From positions 1 to 64,000 of the forward strand of contig JAEUVD010000006.1 in assembly GCA_016787065.1 (NCBI GenBank): a DNA stretch of 64,000 nt. The letters are read 5' to 3'. The notes under the pieces are model-generated. The model did not search any database. It was not told where the DNA came from and saw nothing but the letters and a program-made list of their open reading frames with translations. Below are positions 9,728-19,566 of the stretch, one piece after another. The stretch comes from Chitinophagaceae bacterium. GTDB lineage: Bacteria; Bacteroidota; Bacteroidia; Chitinophagales; Chitinophagaceae. Numbering within the stretch: the first letter of the stretch is position 1; the number at the start of each line of letters is the position of its first letter. Position numbers and translations under genes: made by a program.

Positions 9728-12700
9728 CTATGGCAAAGCAGCACCAATACCGTCGGTGATGTTTTGAAGTGTAATCAACGCATCAAAAACATCTACTACT
9801 CCATCACCATTAACATCTGTACTTAAATAACCAAAATTACCATTAACAATATCCGGATCCATATCTAAATAGTCGAAAACATCAATCGAGAAATCTTGAT
9901 TAACATCGCCGGCATACAAGGCATAAATACCTGTTTCCACCTCGATCTGGTTATCGGCATACGCTTGATTGGCTGCTAGGGTAAAATCATAGAGAGGAGT
10001 TACAGATGAAATTAATATTGGATTAGCACTCCATGTTTGAATATGATTACGTTGTACAACGGCTAAGTAGTAGCTATTTCCAATCGCACTTGCCGGGAAA
10101 GTACAAAGTATAGAACCATCTGTTTGAAGAATACCTGCATGAATATGCGCTGTTGCGTAAGGAAAGGTTGCGTCATGTAATTCTATATTTACATCATCAC
10201 AATCCGTTAATGGATTAGGCAATCCTTGATTGCTTAACGTTGATTGCATAACTCCTGAACCTAAATAATATCCTTGCAGAAATACCTTCACTGGAACCTC
10301 AGCTTCGAGTGGCAATACAATTACGGTTACGGATACCGGAGAGCAACTTGCAGATGGCGTATAGGTAATCGTATGCGTGCCCACTCCGGCTTGAGATGGG
10401 TCAAAAATAGCAGCGCTTACGCCTGGCCCACTGAAGACACCACCTGAAGGGGTACCTATCATGGTAACAGGCGCGTCATTAACAAAATAGCTAGCATTCA
10501 ATCCGGAAATAGAAGCATTTGGATAAATAGTTAGATCTAAGGTTTCATTCACAATACAACCTTGTGCATTAATTGAAGTTCCTGAATATATGCCCGTTGT
10601 ATTATACGTATTTCCATTAACAGCCCAAGTATAACTGCCACAAGCAGAAATTGTTGTTGTATTGGTGAGTGGCGCCGAAGGCCCTGCAATAGAGAATGTT
10701 AGGGTACTGCTTGTACAACCTACGGGAGTTATGTTTATAGTATGACTGCCCTGTGAGAGATTAGAAAGAACTATGGAACTAACAGAAGAAAAAGTTTGAT
10801 TAGCACCTCCATCTACACTATATGTACCACTGGTAGCATACGACAAATTAATTATTGCGGAACCCACACCTCCAAAACATAAAGGATCGGTAATCGTACC
10901 TAGCGATGTTACCACACATGGTACCGGAGGGTTGTTTTCAACATAATGTTGTGGACCACCGATGTAATTAAACGGATCAGTAGGTGCAGATGCATTCGGA
11001 GTACCACCTGTTGTTTGTGTGGTAATTGCCGACCCTACCGGACTTCCATTTTTCCAGCAGGTTAACCCGGTTTTGGTTCGATTGGATGCATTAATGAATG
11101 ACCAGATAAAATTAGGTGTTGCACCTACTGATAACGGAGTTGTACAGGTTAATCGAAACGTACCATACTTTACTCCTGATGAAGTAATTGCTGTAGCATT
11201 GGCGGCAGAAGGTTGAATATTAGCCGTCATACGAATTTGCTTGGAAGTCGCGTTCAACGAAGTGTTTACTGTTAAATTATTTTGAGGAGCCGCCAAGGTA
11301 TTTGACCCTGGCACAAAAGCAGCCGTAATGGTTCCGGTATTAGCCATTCCGCTATAATTAAATTCAATACCCATTTGTAAGGATTGCAATAAATACGTAT
11401 TGATTCCGGTATTTTCAAGCCAAATATCAAATTCGCAGGTATAAGGTGTAGGATAAGTAATGTTTTTCAAATCACATCGGTAAGTGTTTGTATTTACATC
11501 CACAGTTTGTGTTGCTGTAGCGGTACATCCTCCGGCATTTGAAACGGTAACGGTGTACGTTGTTGTTGTAGCCGGCGATACAATGGGTGAACCATTTAAA
11601 TTACCCGGCATCCAAACCGATGAGGTTCCTCCGGTGGCAGTAAGTGTAGATAAACCTCCTACATAAATAACACCTGGCGTGGCATTCGTAGTTACCAATG
11701 GTATTTGATATATACTTAAAATTAGTGTATCGGCATGAGCACAACCAGCCGCGTTTATTGAATTCATGGTATAAATACCGGATTGTGTGTAGTTCGTATT
11801 ATTAACGCTCCAGGTATAATCAATACATGCATTTACAACGGCAGTATTACTTGTGCTTTGATTAATAGTTAAATTCAATATTTCCGTATGCGTGCAACCG
11901 GCAGCGTTCATTGACGTGGATGTATACGTTCCACTTTGAGTATACGTTGTTGCATTTACAGTCCAAGTATAGGCATCGCATGCGGTTGCTGATGTGGTAT
12001 TCGACGTACTATTATTTATAGTTAGTATTAAAGTTTCAGCAACAGAACAACCTTGTCCGTTTACCGAAGTACCGGTGTAAGTTCCCGATTGCGTATAAGT
12101 GGCACCAGTTACCGACCACAAATATGAATCACAGGTTGTAATTGTGGAGGAATTGGTTAAGCCGGATGTTGGCCCGCCAATGGCAAAAGTTAAAGTGGTA
12201 GCTGTACAACCTGTTGGTGTAACAACAATAGTGTGATTACCTTGTGTTAAACCATTTACGGTTAACGATGTTGTTTGCGTAAAGGAAATTGAAGAACCTC
12301 CATCAATAGCATAGGAACCAATTGCAAGATTAGATAAATTAATATGAACAGAACCCGTACCTCCGAAACAAAGAGGATCGGTGATAGTACCGGTTGTTAC
12401 AACAGGACAGGTTTGTGGTACAGGAGGATTGTTTTCAACATAATGTTGCGGACCTGCTATATAATTATACGGTGACGTTGGAAAATTTGCGTTGGGTGTG
12501 CCGCCATCCGTTTGTGTGGTTACGGATGCGCCTGTAGCCGCACCGTTCGTCCAACATGACAAAAACGTTTTGGTTCGATTCGATGATGTTAGAAACGACC
12601 ATATAAAGTTTGGAGTGGCACCTAAAGTAAATGGTTGGGTATTAGTTAAACGGAAGGTTCCATATTTTAATGGAGTTGAAGTAATAGCAGCCGCACTGCT

Positions 12701-14410
12701 CGAGGAGGTTTGTATAGAGGCCGTTATTCTAAACTGTTTGGAAGTAGCATTCACCGAAGTATTCGTGGCTAAATTGTTTTGAGGTGCTGGTAATGCATTT
12801 GAACCAGGTACAAAAGAACCGGTAATTACGCCACCATTCGCTAATCCGGCATAGTTAAACTCAAGCCCTACCTGTAAAGTTTGTAATAAATAAGTATTGC
12901 TCCCTAAATTTTCTAACCAAATATCAAACTCCATGGTGTTCGGAGAAGTATAGGTGATATTCTTCACATCACAACGATAGGTAGGTGGATTTACAACAAC
13001 GGTTTGTGTAGCTGTATTGATACAACCATTCGAATTGGTTACGGTTACGGTATAGGTTGTTGTAGTTAAAGGTGACACAACCGGTGAGCCACTCAAATTA
13101 CCCGGCATCCAAAGGTAGCTTGTTCCTCCAGTTGCACTTAAGGTTGAAGATGCGCCATATTCGATGGTTGAAGGTATGGCATTCGTTGTTATTGTTGGCA
13201 ACGAATTTATCGTTAAACTGAGAATTTCAGTATGCGTACAACCTGCAGCGTTTACAGAAGTTGAAGTATAACTACCACTTTGTGTATAGGTTAAGCCAGT
13301 AACTAACCACGTATAACTTCCACATGCACTTGCCGTTGTAGTATTGGATGTACTTTGGATTATTGTTAGGTTCAACGTTTCGTTCACCGAACATCCTTGT
13401 CCGTTAATTGAGGTTCCGGTATACGTCCCAGTTTGCGTATAGCTTTGGGAAGTTACAGCCCATGTATAGCTATCGCAAGCCGTTGTGGTTGTAGTATTCG
13501 TTAATGGTGTGGTTGGTCCTCCAATAGTAACATTTAAGGTGGTTGAAGCACAACCGGTTGGTGTTACTACAAGGGTGTGTGAACCTTGCGATAGGCCGCT
13601 TACGGTAAATGACGTTGACTGAACAAACGATTGCGCAGTACCACCATCTACACTGTATGTACCTACTGCTTGATTTGACATATTCACTTGGAGGGAACCC
13701 GTTCCTCCATAACAAGCTGGATCAGTAACCGTTCCAGCGGTTATAGTAGGACAAGTTTGAGGAACTGTAAGGTTATTTTCTACATAGTGTTGAGGCCCGG
13801 CAATGTAATTATAAGGAGCAAGTAAATTATTTGCATTTGGCGTTCCTCCATCCGTTTGTGTAGTTACAGACGCGCCAGAAGTAGCTCCATTCGTCCAACA
13901 AGACACTAACGTTTTCGTTCGATTCGATGAAGTTAAAAACGACCAAATAAAATTCGGTGCTGCTCCTATGGCAAAAGGCTGCGTATTGGTTAATCGAAAC
14001 GTACCGTATTTAAGTGGCGTTGATGTTATGGCCACTGCATTGGCAGAGGATGTTTGAATTGACGCTGTAACCCTAAATTGCTTCGAAGTAGCATTAACAG
14101 AGGTATTTGTTGTTAGATTATTTTGTGGAGCGGGAAGCGTATTGGAGCCAGATACAAAGGATCCGGTTATTACTCCTCCATTAGCCAAGCCATCATAATT
14201 AAATTCAATCCCCATTTGAAGAATTTGAAGAAGATACACATTGGAACCGGTATTCTCTAACCAGATATCAAACTCCAACGTATTCGGGGTTGGATAATTG
14301 ATATTCTTTAGATCACAACGATAAGTTTGTGCATTACTCTGGTTTGTTGTTGATAACAACAGTCCTGTTAGCATAACAAGACAACTAAAAACGCGTATCA
14401 TTTTTTTCAT
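9728..14410 (-). CDS. Large repetitive secreted protein with dockerin-like C-terminus
   Basis: A 1560-residue protein with signal peptide (residues 1-28, ending SNAQ). It is built from three large modules, each opening with a YRCD(L/V)KNI block of about 180 residues. Each opening block is followed by a cysteine-containing 'DPxCxGGxGS' SprB-like unit. Two to three copies of a 'CDSYTWxVxxxxYTQSGxYT' repeat come next, and the first two modules also carry a PKD-like strand block. The C-terminal ~60 residues contain two dockerin/EF-type calcium loops (DVNQDFSIDVFD and DVNGDGVVDVFD). No T9SS type A or B sorting domain is seen. It is probably a surface or extracellular protein; function unknown. The module repeats diverge at the nucleotide level but remain recognisable. 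Confidence 0.8.
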   Translation of the reverse strand: MKKMIRVFSCLVMLTGLLLSTTNQSNAQTYRCDLKNINYPTPNTLEFDIWLENTGSNVYLLQILQMGIEFNYDGLANGGVITGSFVSGSNTLPAPQNNLTTNTSVNATSKQFRVTASIQTSSANAVAITSTPLKYGTFRLTNTQPFAIGAAPNFIWSFLTSSNRTKTLVSCWTNGATSGASVTTQTDGGTPNANNLLAPYNYIAGPQHYVENNLTVPQTCPTITAGTVTDPACYGGTGSLQVNMSNQAVGTYSVDGGTAQSFVQSTSFTVSGLSQGSHTLVVTPTGCASTTLNVTIGGPTTPLTNTTTTTACDSYTWAVTSQSYTQTGTYTGTSINGQGCSVNETLNLTIIQSTSNTTTASACGSYTWLVTGLTYTQSGSYTSTSVNAAGCTHTEILSLTINSLPTITTNAIPSTIEYGASSTLSATGGTSYLWMPGNLSGSPVVSPLTTTTYTVTVTNSNGCINTATQTVVVNPPTYRCDVKNITYTSPNTMEFDIWLENLGSNTYLLQTLQVGLEFNYAGLANGGVITGSFVPGSNALPAPQNNLATNTSVNATSKQFRITASIQTSSSSAAAITSTPLKYGTFRLTNTQPFTLGATPNFIWSFLTSSNRTKTFLSCWTNGAATGASVTTQTDGGTPNANFPTSPYNYIAGPQHYVENNPPVPQTCPVVTTGTITDPLCFGGTGSVHINLSNLAIGSYAIDGGSSISFTQTTSLTVNGLTQGNHTIVVTPTGCTATTLTFAIGGPTSGLTNSSTITTCDSYLWSVTGATYTQSGTYTGTSVNGQGCSVAETLILTINNSTSNTTSATACDAYTWTVNATTYTQSGTYTSTSMNAAGCTHTEILNLTINQSTSNTAVVNACIDYTWSVNNTNYTQSGIYTMNSINAAGCAHADTLILSIYQIPLVTTNATPGVIYVGGLSTLTATGGTSSVWMPGNLNGSPIVSPATTTTYTVTVSNAGGCTATATQTVDVNTNTYRCDLKNITYPTPYTCEFDIWLENTGINTYLLQSLQMGIEFNYSGMANTGTITAAFVPGSNTLAAPQNNLTVNTSLNATSKQIRMTANIQPSAANATAITSSGVKYGTFRLTCTTPLSVGATPNFIWSFINASNRTKTGLTCWKNGSPVGSAITTQTTGGTPNASAPTDPFNYIGGPQHYVENNPPVPCVVTSLGTITDPLCFGGVGSAIINLSYATSGTYSVDGGANQTFSSVSSIVLSNLSQGSHTINITPVGCTSSTLTFSIAGPSAPLTNTTTISACGSYTWAVNGNTYNTTGIYSGTSINAQGCIVNETLDLTIYPNASISGLNASYFVNDAPVTMIGTPSGGVFSGPGVSAAIFDPSQAGVGTHTITYTPSASCSPVSVTVIVLPLEAEVPVKVFLQGYYLGSGVMQSTLSNQGLPNPLTDCDDVNIELHDATFPYATAHIHAGILQTDGSILCTFPASAIGNSYYLAVVQRNHIQTWSANPILISSVTPLYDFTLAANQAYADNQIEVETGIYALYAGDVNQDFSIDVFDYLDMDPDIVNGNFGYLSTDVNGDGVVDVFDALITLQNITDGIGAALP
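9860..14330 (-). repeat. Three-fold ~1.35-1.5 kb coding repeat
   Basis: The YRCD-type module starts recur at about 14325, 12980 and 11480 on the minus strand, spacing roughly 1340 and 1500 bp. Matching landmarks such as the HYVENN segment recur near 13785, 12445 and 10945. These are diverged in-frame duplications inside one gene, not a mobile element. Confidence 0.8.
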
Positions 14411-14800
14411 GATTTCCCCTTGTTTAATGATTGAACTAAAAATTGATGGAGTGAATTTAATCTCCTTTCAGAAGGAATCATAATTTTTAGAGAATATGTT
14501 TAAATTATTTTTTTCTTTTAAATACCTTAATACCCATGGCGTAGAGTTTATGGTTGTAAAAAAAGATGTTGTTTCATGCACCAATTCCTTAAGTATGACC
14601 TTACCTATGAAATGAATAAAAAGCGTCGCTTATTATGTTATGTATGCTTAAAGTAAAATAATAAGAAGTCCATTATGTTCATTTGGATGAAAGAAAAAAG
14701 GTTGGTGAAACACCAACCTCAAGAGTATGTATAAATTATTCGTACTTGAATTGTTGCTTTTGTTTAAAACAACTTACCCTTTCAAACTTGAATTTCTAAT
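14411..14800. other. 390-bp intergenic region
   Basis: No gene is visible here. The stretch contains the lpdA terminator at 14694-14719 and presumably the promoter of the 1560-residue protein near 14411-14520, though no convincing TTG/TAnnTTTG pair was found. The segment 14440-14480 has a weak pyrimidine/purine inverted repeat (TCTCCTTTC / GAAGGA). No tRNA cloverleaf or riboswitch core was recognised. Confidence 0.6.
14694..14719 (-). terminator. Rho-independent terminator of lpdA
   Basis: A 9-bp stem AGGTTGGTG/CACCAACCT with a 3-nt loop at 14699-14719, followed on the minus strand by T residues. It lies 82 bp beyond the lpdA stop and resembles the terminator at 6650-6678. Confidence 0.85.
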
Positions 14801-16207
14801 TTAAATATCTGTAGCCTCACCGTAAGCCATAGCAGTTGCCTCTTTTACGGCCTCACTTAAAGTAGGATGCGGATGAATAGCATTCAATACCTCTTTATAA
14901 GTAGTTTCTAATTTACGTCCTAAAACGGTTTCTGCAATCATATCCGTAACATTCATTCCAATCATATGCGTGCCAAGCCATTCGCCATATTTGGCATCGT
15001 AAATAACTTTTACGAAACCTTCGGTATTGCCAGCCGCTGCTGCTTTACCACTCGCAACAAATGGAAATTTACCAATTTTCAATTCATATCCGGCTTCTTT
15101 CGCAGCTTTCTCCGTCATACCCACACTGGCTACTTCCGGACTGCAATACGTACATCCTGGAATGTTTCCATAGTCGATAGGTTCGGGTTTATGATGCGAT
15201 TTTTTCTCATTGAAGGCAATATTCTCTGTACACACTATAGCTTCTTTACTAGCAACATGCGCCAAGGCTTGGCCTGGGGCCACATCACCTATCGCATAAA
15301 TTCCGGCCACATTGGTTTGTCCGAATTCATCCACTACTATCTTACCTTTTTCGGTTTTAACACCTGCTGATTCTAATCCAATATTTTCAACATTAGCAAC
15401 TACTCCTACCGCACTTAATACCACATCGGCTTCCAAAATAACTTCGCCATTTGCTGTTTTCACCTTTGCTTTAACACCAGATCCTGTAGTATCAACACTT
15501 TCCACCGAAGCATTAGTCATTATTTCAATACCCTGTTTCTTGAAACTTTTTTCAAGTTCTTTAGAAACATCTTGATCTTCCACCGGAACGATATTTGGCA
15601 TGAATTCAACAATCGTTACTTGTGTTCCAATACTATTATAGAAATAAGCAAATTCCACTCCAATAGCACCACTTCCTACCACAATCATTTTCTTTGGTTG
15701 CGTTGGAAGTACAAGTGCTTCACGATAACCAATAATCTTTTTTCCATCGATAGGTAAAGTTGGCAATTCACGGGCTCTTGCACCGGTAGCGATTATAATA
15801 TGGCGGGCATCGTACGTTGTAGTTTTACCATCGGTACCTGTAACATCCACTTGACCTTTAGCCTTTATTTTACCGTAACCCATAATCACATCTACCTTGT
15901 TCTTCTTCATCAAGAACTGAACCCCTTTACTCATTTTATCGGCTACGCCACGACTGCGTTTAATCATACTTCCGAAGTCGGCAGTTGGGTTGGCAAGGGT
16001 CACACCATAATCAGCAGCGTGTTTGGCATAATCAAAAACCTGAGCCGATTTTAGCAATGCCTTCGTAGGTATACAACCCCAGTTTAAACAAATTCCTCCA
16101 AGACTTTCCTTTTCAATAACTGCGGCTTTCAATCCTAATTGAGAAGCCCGAATAGCAGCAACATATCCTCCTGGTCCTGCACCTATAACGATTACGTCGT
16201 AACTCAT
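14801..16207 (-). CDS. lpdA: Dihydrolipoyl dehydrogenase (E3)
   Basis: A 468-residue flavoprotein disulfide reductase. It has an N-terminal FAD-binding GAGPGGYVAAIRA, the redox-active pair in GGICLNWGCIPTKALL (Cys near 41 and 46), an NAD-binding VVGSGAIGVEFAYF motif, and a second FAD motif YAIGDVAPGQALAHVAS. The C-terminal HPHPTLSEAVKEA supplies the catalytic His-Glu pair of the partner subunit. E3 reoxidises lipoamide in pyruvate and 2-oxoglutarate dehydrogenase complexes and glycine cleavage, producing NADH. It is monocistronic here, with its own promoter and terminator; no E1 or E2 gene is nearby. Confidence 0.97.
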   Translation of the reverse strand: MSYDVIVIGAGPGGYVAAIRASQLGLKAAVIEKESLGGICLNWGCIPTKALLKSAQVFDYAKHAADYGVTLANPTADFGSMIKRSRGVADKMSKGVQFLMKKNKVDVIMGYGKIKAKGQVDVTGTDGKTTTYDARHIIIATGARARELPTLPIDGKKIIGYREALVLPTQPKKMIVVGSGAIGVEFAYFYNSIGTQVTIVEFMPNIVPVEDQDVSKELEKSFKKQGIEIMTNASVESVDTTGSGVKAKVKTANGEVILEADVVLSAVGVVANVENIGLESAGVKTEKGKIVVDEFGQTNVAGIYAIGDVAPGQALAHVASKEAIVCTENIAFNEKKSHHKPEPIDYGNIPGCTYCSPEVASVGMTEKAAKEAGYELKIGKFPFVASGKAAAAGNTEGFVKVIYDAKYGEWLGTHMIGMNVTDMIAETVLGRKLETTYKEVLNAIHPHPTLSEAVKEATAMAYGEATDI

Positions 16208-16226
16208 AGTTTATTTTTTTGTGGGG

Positions 16227-16256
16227 CAAAAGTAATTCAATTAAAAATAAATTCAA
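16227..16256 (-). promoter_or_regulatory. Promoter of lpdA
   Basis: TTG at 16256-16254 and TACTTTTG at 16234-16227 (minus strand), separated by 19 nt. This is the same arrangement as the rpsL promoter and gives a leader of roughly 15-20 nt. Confidence 0.78.
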
Positions 16257-16319
16257 ACCACATCTCCGAAGCACTTCAAATAGCCGTAAAACATGGTAAT
16301 TTCTGTGGTCACATAACGT

Positions 16320-17627
16320 TTAATGCCGCTTCAGACTGAACTGAATTACCTCCTTGGTAGCCTTGGTTACTTTAAAACGGTTATCGTTTCTTACACTAAG
16401 CACCCATACAATGCGCTCCTTAGAAACTAATACCCAAATATCTTCTTTTTCATGAATAGGAATTTTAGCATCAATTAGTAATCGTGCCACTTTTTTCTTT
16501 TTTTCCATACCAAACGGATAGAGATAATCGCCCGGCTTCCATGGTCGAAGTGTTAAAGGATAATGCAATTTATCGGCATCCACATAACAGCAATCGGAAT
16601 CTGTTTTTATTTGAAGGTCATTGTTTCGAAGTCGTTTTTGTACTAAGGTGAAATTTTCTGCTCTAGTTTCTGTTACTCCATCCGATTCCAGTTCAATCCA
16701 GGAAGATGCTATTGTTTTAATAGCCGTAACAATAAGAAATTGTTGGTGTTTAATTATCCTGAAAGATTCACCGATGACCTGTTGCCCCCCTGAAGACGAA
16801 ACAATTTTTAATACCTCTAAAACTTGCTCGTAAGAAAATCCAAAATCCTGAAGAAGTTCGTAGAGAACGGTTTCGCGTGCTTCCACAAGTTTCAAATAGT
16901 TAATTGGAATATACCAATCCTTACCTCGTGGTAATAAAAGTTTTTTACGTAAACGACCAATTTCCTTTTGAAAAAGCATGTGCACTTGTTGAAACCGATG
17001 CACGTTTTGCGTAATATTTTGTTGAAAAGAAGGAATAATTTCTTCTAGTAACGGAAGTACTTGTAATCGAATTTTATTTCGAGTATAAGTCAATTTCAAA
17101 TTACTACTATCCATTCTATACTCTATGCTGTGTTCGTTCACATAAGACTTCATCTCCTCTTCTGTCCAAGATAATAAAGGACGAATTAATTTAGTACTAT
17201 TTGAAGGTATACCACAAAGTCCTTTAATACCTGTACCTCGTAAAAAATGAAAAAGTACAGTTTCAACTTGATCTTGAGCAGTATGGGCTGTTGCTATGCT
17301 ATCAAGTTTTCTTTCATTCAATAAAGCATAAAAAAAATCATAGCGAATGGTGCGTGCTGCCTCTTGAATAGAACATTTGTTTTTGGAAGAAAAAATTGCT
17401 GCGTTCTCGCGTTTTACCCAACAAGGAATTTGATGTTTTTCAGCCCAACTTCTAACAAAAAATTCATCCCCATCCGATTCATCTTCTCGAAGTAAAAAGT
17501 TTACATGAGCAATTTCAAACGTAAGTTGATGTTGTAAAAAAACGTGCGCCATAAGCATAGAATCTCGTCCGCCGCTTACTGCAAGAAGGTACTTTTTAGA
17601 TTGAACTACGTTGTGTAAATCAGGCAT
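16320..17627 (-). CDS. tilS: tRNA(Ile)-lysidine synthase
   Basis: A 435-residue N-type ATP pyrophosphatase, with the PP-loop SGGRDS near residues 16-21 and a C-terminal domain (RPWKPGDYLYPFGM, KKKVARLLIDAKIP) typical of full-length TilS. It ligates lysine to C34 of the AUA-reading tRNA-Ile, an essential modification. Upstream in-frame ATGs exist at 17660 and 17639. The ATG at 17627 is chosen because it overlaps the stop of the upstream TPR gene in the string ATGCCTGA, which suggests translational coupling, and because the PP-loop distance then fits the family. Confidence 0.93.
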   Translation of the reverse strand: MPDLHNVVQSKKYLLAVSGGRDSMLMAHVFLQHQLTFEIAHVNFLLREDESDGDEFFVRSWAEKHQIPCWVKRENAAIFSSKNKCSIQEAARTIRYDFFYALLNERKLDSIATAHTAQDQVETVLFHFLRGTGIKGLCGIPSNSTKLIRPLLSWTEEEMKSYVNEHSIEYRMDSSNLKLTYTRNKIRLQVLPLLEEIIPSFQQNITQNVHRFQQVHMLFQKEIGRLRKKLLLPRGKDWYIPINYLKLVEARETVLYELLQDFGFSYEQVLEVLKIVSSSGGQQVIGESFRIIKHQQFLIVTAIKTIASSWIELESDGVTETRAENFTLVQKRLRNNDLQIKTDSDCCYVDADKLHYPLTLRPWKPGDYLYPFGMEKKKKVARLLIDAKIPIHEKEDIWVLVSKERIVWVLSVRNDNRFKVTKATKEVIQFSLKRH

Positions 17628-17934
17628 CTTCAAATTCATCGAGGGCCATTTGTAATTCATTCCGCGCGTGCATATCTTTTAAACGGGTAGCTACTTCGAT
17701 TCCCTTTTCAAACGTTGCTAAAGCCGCTTCATGTTGACTGGTTTGTAAATAGAGATGCGCCAAGTGGTAATACGTACCCACATAATCTTCATTGATAGTT
17801 AGCACCTTTTCAAAACTTGCTTCTGCTTGTTTCAGTTCATTTACTTTGATATACTCCAAACCTAGGGCGTGCCACAAAAAACAATCTTCGGAGGATTGTT
17901 CTAACATCAACTTTAATTTTTCTATGCGTTCCAT
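17620..17934 (-). CDS. Small tetratricopeptide-repeat protein
   Basis: A 104-residue protein with about two and a half TPR units: W-x-x-LGLEY, then A-x-A-x-F-E-K-V near residue 38, then YYHLAHLYLQ and ALATFEKGIEVA. It has no signal peptide, so it is cytosolic. Its stop overlaps the tilS start by 8 nt. A CACCTTTG box 12 nt upstream of the ATG (17954-17947) resembles the -7 element. A protein-interaction role is inferred from the TPR fold; the partner is unknown. Confidence 0.85.
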   Translation of the reverse strand: MERIEKLKLMLEQSSEDCFLWHALGLEYIKVNELKQAEASFEKVLTINEDYVGTYYHLAHLYLQTSQHEAALATFEKGIEVATRLKDMHARNELQMALDEFEDA

Positions 17935-18082
17935 GTACTATGGAAGCAAAGGTGCAGGTTTCTGCTTACTTAATAGTGTATTTCAAAAGAAAAATCATGA
18001 AATTTCTATCTTCCCAACCATTTAAAGAAAATGAAAAACACGTAAAACTAGGTCAAGGCAATAGAGCGATTCTCAAGGAATA

Positions 18083-18541
18083 TTACCCATTCAGTTTTTT
18101 CTTGAAACAAACACTATCTTGTATATCGGTGTATGGACCGTAATTAGGTATTCTTTCATAATTATTCTTTGTATAAAGTTGAATTGCTTCAGGCTGTTTC
18201 AAACCGGTTTCAAGAATACAATAATCAAAGCCAAGTTCACGGGTCCAATCTTCCAATGCCAATAGCATTAATGTGGCTATGCCTTGGGCACGGTAGTGAG
18301 TTAACACAAACATTCTTTTCACTTCCATCGTTTGAAGGTCAAATTCTTTGATAGCCCCACAACCAACAGCCATAGAACCTTGATAGGCCACAATAACTTG
18401 TTTTAAAGATTGGATAGAATTAAACTGTGCGTAAAATTCATGATCATCACCATCGCGTATTCGAAGTTCTTGATCTAACTTAATAACTAATTTCTGAAAA
18501 TCCTTATCATCTGAATTAGTTCGAAGTAGTTTAAATTCCAT
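18083..18541 (-). CDS. GNAT-family N-acetyltransferase
   Basis: A 152-residue protein with the GNAT core. Motif A is seen in MEVKRMFVLTHYRAQGIATLMLLALEDWTRE (acetyl-CoA pyrophosphate loop around R/Q-x-x-G-x-A), followed by the strand FDYCILETG and the C-terminal LYTKNNYERIPNYG. It should transfer an acetyl group from CoA to an amine substrate that cannot be deduced. It lacks a close upstream partner and has a -7 box ending 4 nt from its start. Confidence 0.88.
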   Translation of the reverse strand: MEFKLLRTNSDDKDFQKLVIKLDQELRIRDGDDHEFYAQFNSIQSLKQVIVAYQGSMAVGCGAIKEFDLQTMEVKRMFVLTHYRAQGIATLMLLALEDWTRELGFDYCILETGLKQPEAIQLYTKNNYERIPNYGPYTDIQDSVCFKKKLNG

Positions 18542-18545
18542 TACT

Positions 18546-18553
18546 CAAAAGTA
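18546..18553 (-). promoter_or_regulatory. -7 box immediately before GNAT start
   Basis: TACTTTTG on the minus strand (18553-18546) with only 4 nt before the ATG at 18541. Transcription would start at or next to the start codon. No properly spaced TTG was found. Confidence 0.55.
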
Positions 18554-18721
18554 TAGGTTATCATCAACTAAACCTTAAGGGAAGCGTTTAAAATAAAAAC
18601 AATTGAACTGTTGTTGTGATTCCTTTCAAGAGCTTGAGTTAAATCAACAAGCCAGAAATCAAGCCAATATCTCGTGGTTATAAACCTTAAATTTTATCCC
18701 AAAATTCAATCTTCTTCACCC

Positions 18722-18729
18722 TATATTTG
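18722..18729 (+). promoter_or_regulatory. -7 box of etfB
   Basis: TATATTTG followed by C, a full match to TAnnTTTGY, 22 nt before the etfB ATG at 18752. No clear TTG at the right distance. Confidence 0.6.
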
Positions 18730-18751
18730 CACCTCATAAAAATAGACACGG

Positions 18752-19495
18752 ATGAAGATTCTGGTTTGTATTACAAAATCACCTGATACCACCACTAAGA
18801 TTGCATTTACCGATAACGACACTAAGTTGAATGAAGCCGGTGTGCAATGGATTATTAACCCTTATGATGAATGGTATGCACTTGTTAGAGCGTTGGAATT
18901 GAAAGAAGCGGGTATTGCTACTGCAGTGCACTTAATTACCGTGGGTAAAGCCGATGCCGAACCTGTAATACGCAAGGCTCTTGCCTTGGGTGGCGACGAA
19001 GCTATTCGAATTGATGCCGATAGCAATGATTCTTATTTTATTGCTTCCCAAATAGCAGGTTATGCCAAAGCTAATGGCTATGATTTAGTGCTAACCGGTA
19101 AAGAGAGCATTGATTATAACAATGCTAGTATTGGCGCCATGATAGCCGAATTAATGGATTTACCTTATATTACCCATGCCAGTAAATTAGATATTGCAGG
19201 GGGCGTAGCAACCGTAAACAGAGAAATTGAAGGTGGCGAAGAAACGAATACTTGTAACTTACCATTGGTTATTTCCTGTCAGAAAGGAATGGCGGAAGCG
19301 CGCATTCCGAATATGCGTGGTATCATGGCAGCCCGAACCAAACCCTTGAAAATTGAAGCTTCTAATGGAAGTTCAGAACTTACCGCCATTCGTTCGTATG
19401 AATTACCTCCTCAAAAACAAGGTGTAAAAATGTTAACAGCTGAACAAATGGATGAATTAGTTCACTTACTACATACAGAAGCTAAAGTTGTTTAA
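18752..19495 (+). CDS. etfB: Electron transfer flavoprotein beta subunit
   Basis: A 247-residue protein starting MKILVCITKSPDTTTKIAF, with INPYDEWYALVRALELKE and the AMP/FAD-related segment GGDEAIRID. The LPYITHASKLD and REIEGGEETNTCNLP blocks are typical of EtfB. With EtfA it forms a soluble heterodimer that carries electrons from acyl-CoA dehydrogenases to the quinone pool. etfA follows after 71 bp, and the pair is very likely one operon from the promoter at 18722. Confidence 0.96.
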   Translation: MKILVCITKSPDTTTKIAFTDNDTKLNEAGVQWIINPYDEWYALVRALELKEAGIATAVHLITVGKADAEPVIRKALALGGDEAIRIDADSNDSYFIASQIAGYAKANGYDLVLTGKESIDYNNASIGAMIAELMDLPYITHASKLDIAGGVATVNREIEGGEETNTCNLPLVISCQKGMAEARIPNMRGIMAARTKPLKIEASNGSSELTAIRSYELPPQKQGVKMLTAEQMDELVHLLHTEAKVV

Positions 19496-19566
19496 ACTGT
19501 GGCTACTTTAAACATTAATAATTTTGAAAACGATTCAACAACATTAAACATTAAAATAATTATATC

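Noticed and set aside
11019..12782. Plus-strand frames opposite the 1560-residue gene
   Set aside because: They are antisense shadows of the repetitive coding sequence and have no start context or recognisable domain.
14411..14800. tRNA or riboswitch in the longest gap
   Set aside because: No cloverleaf, CCA end or known aptamer core could be found; only a terminator is convincing.
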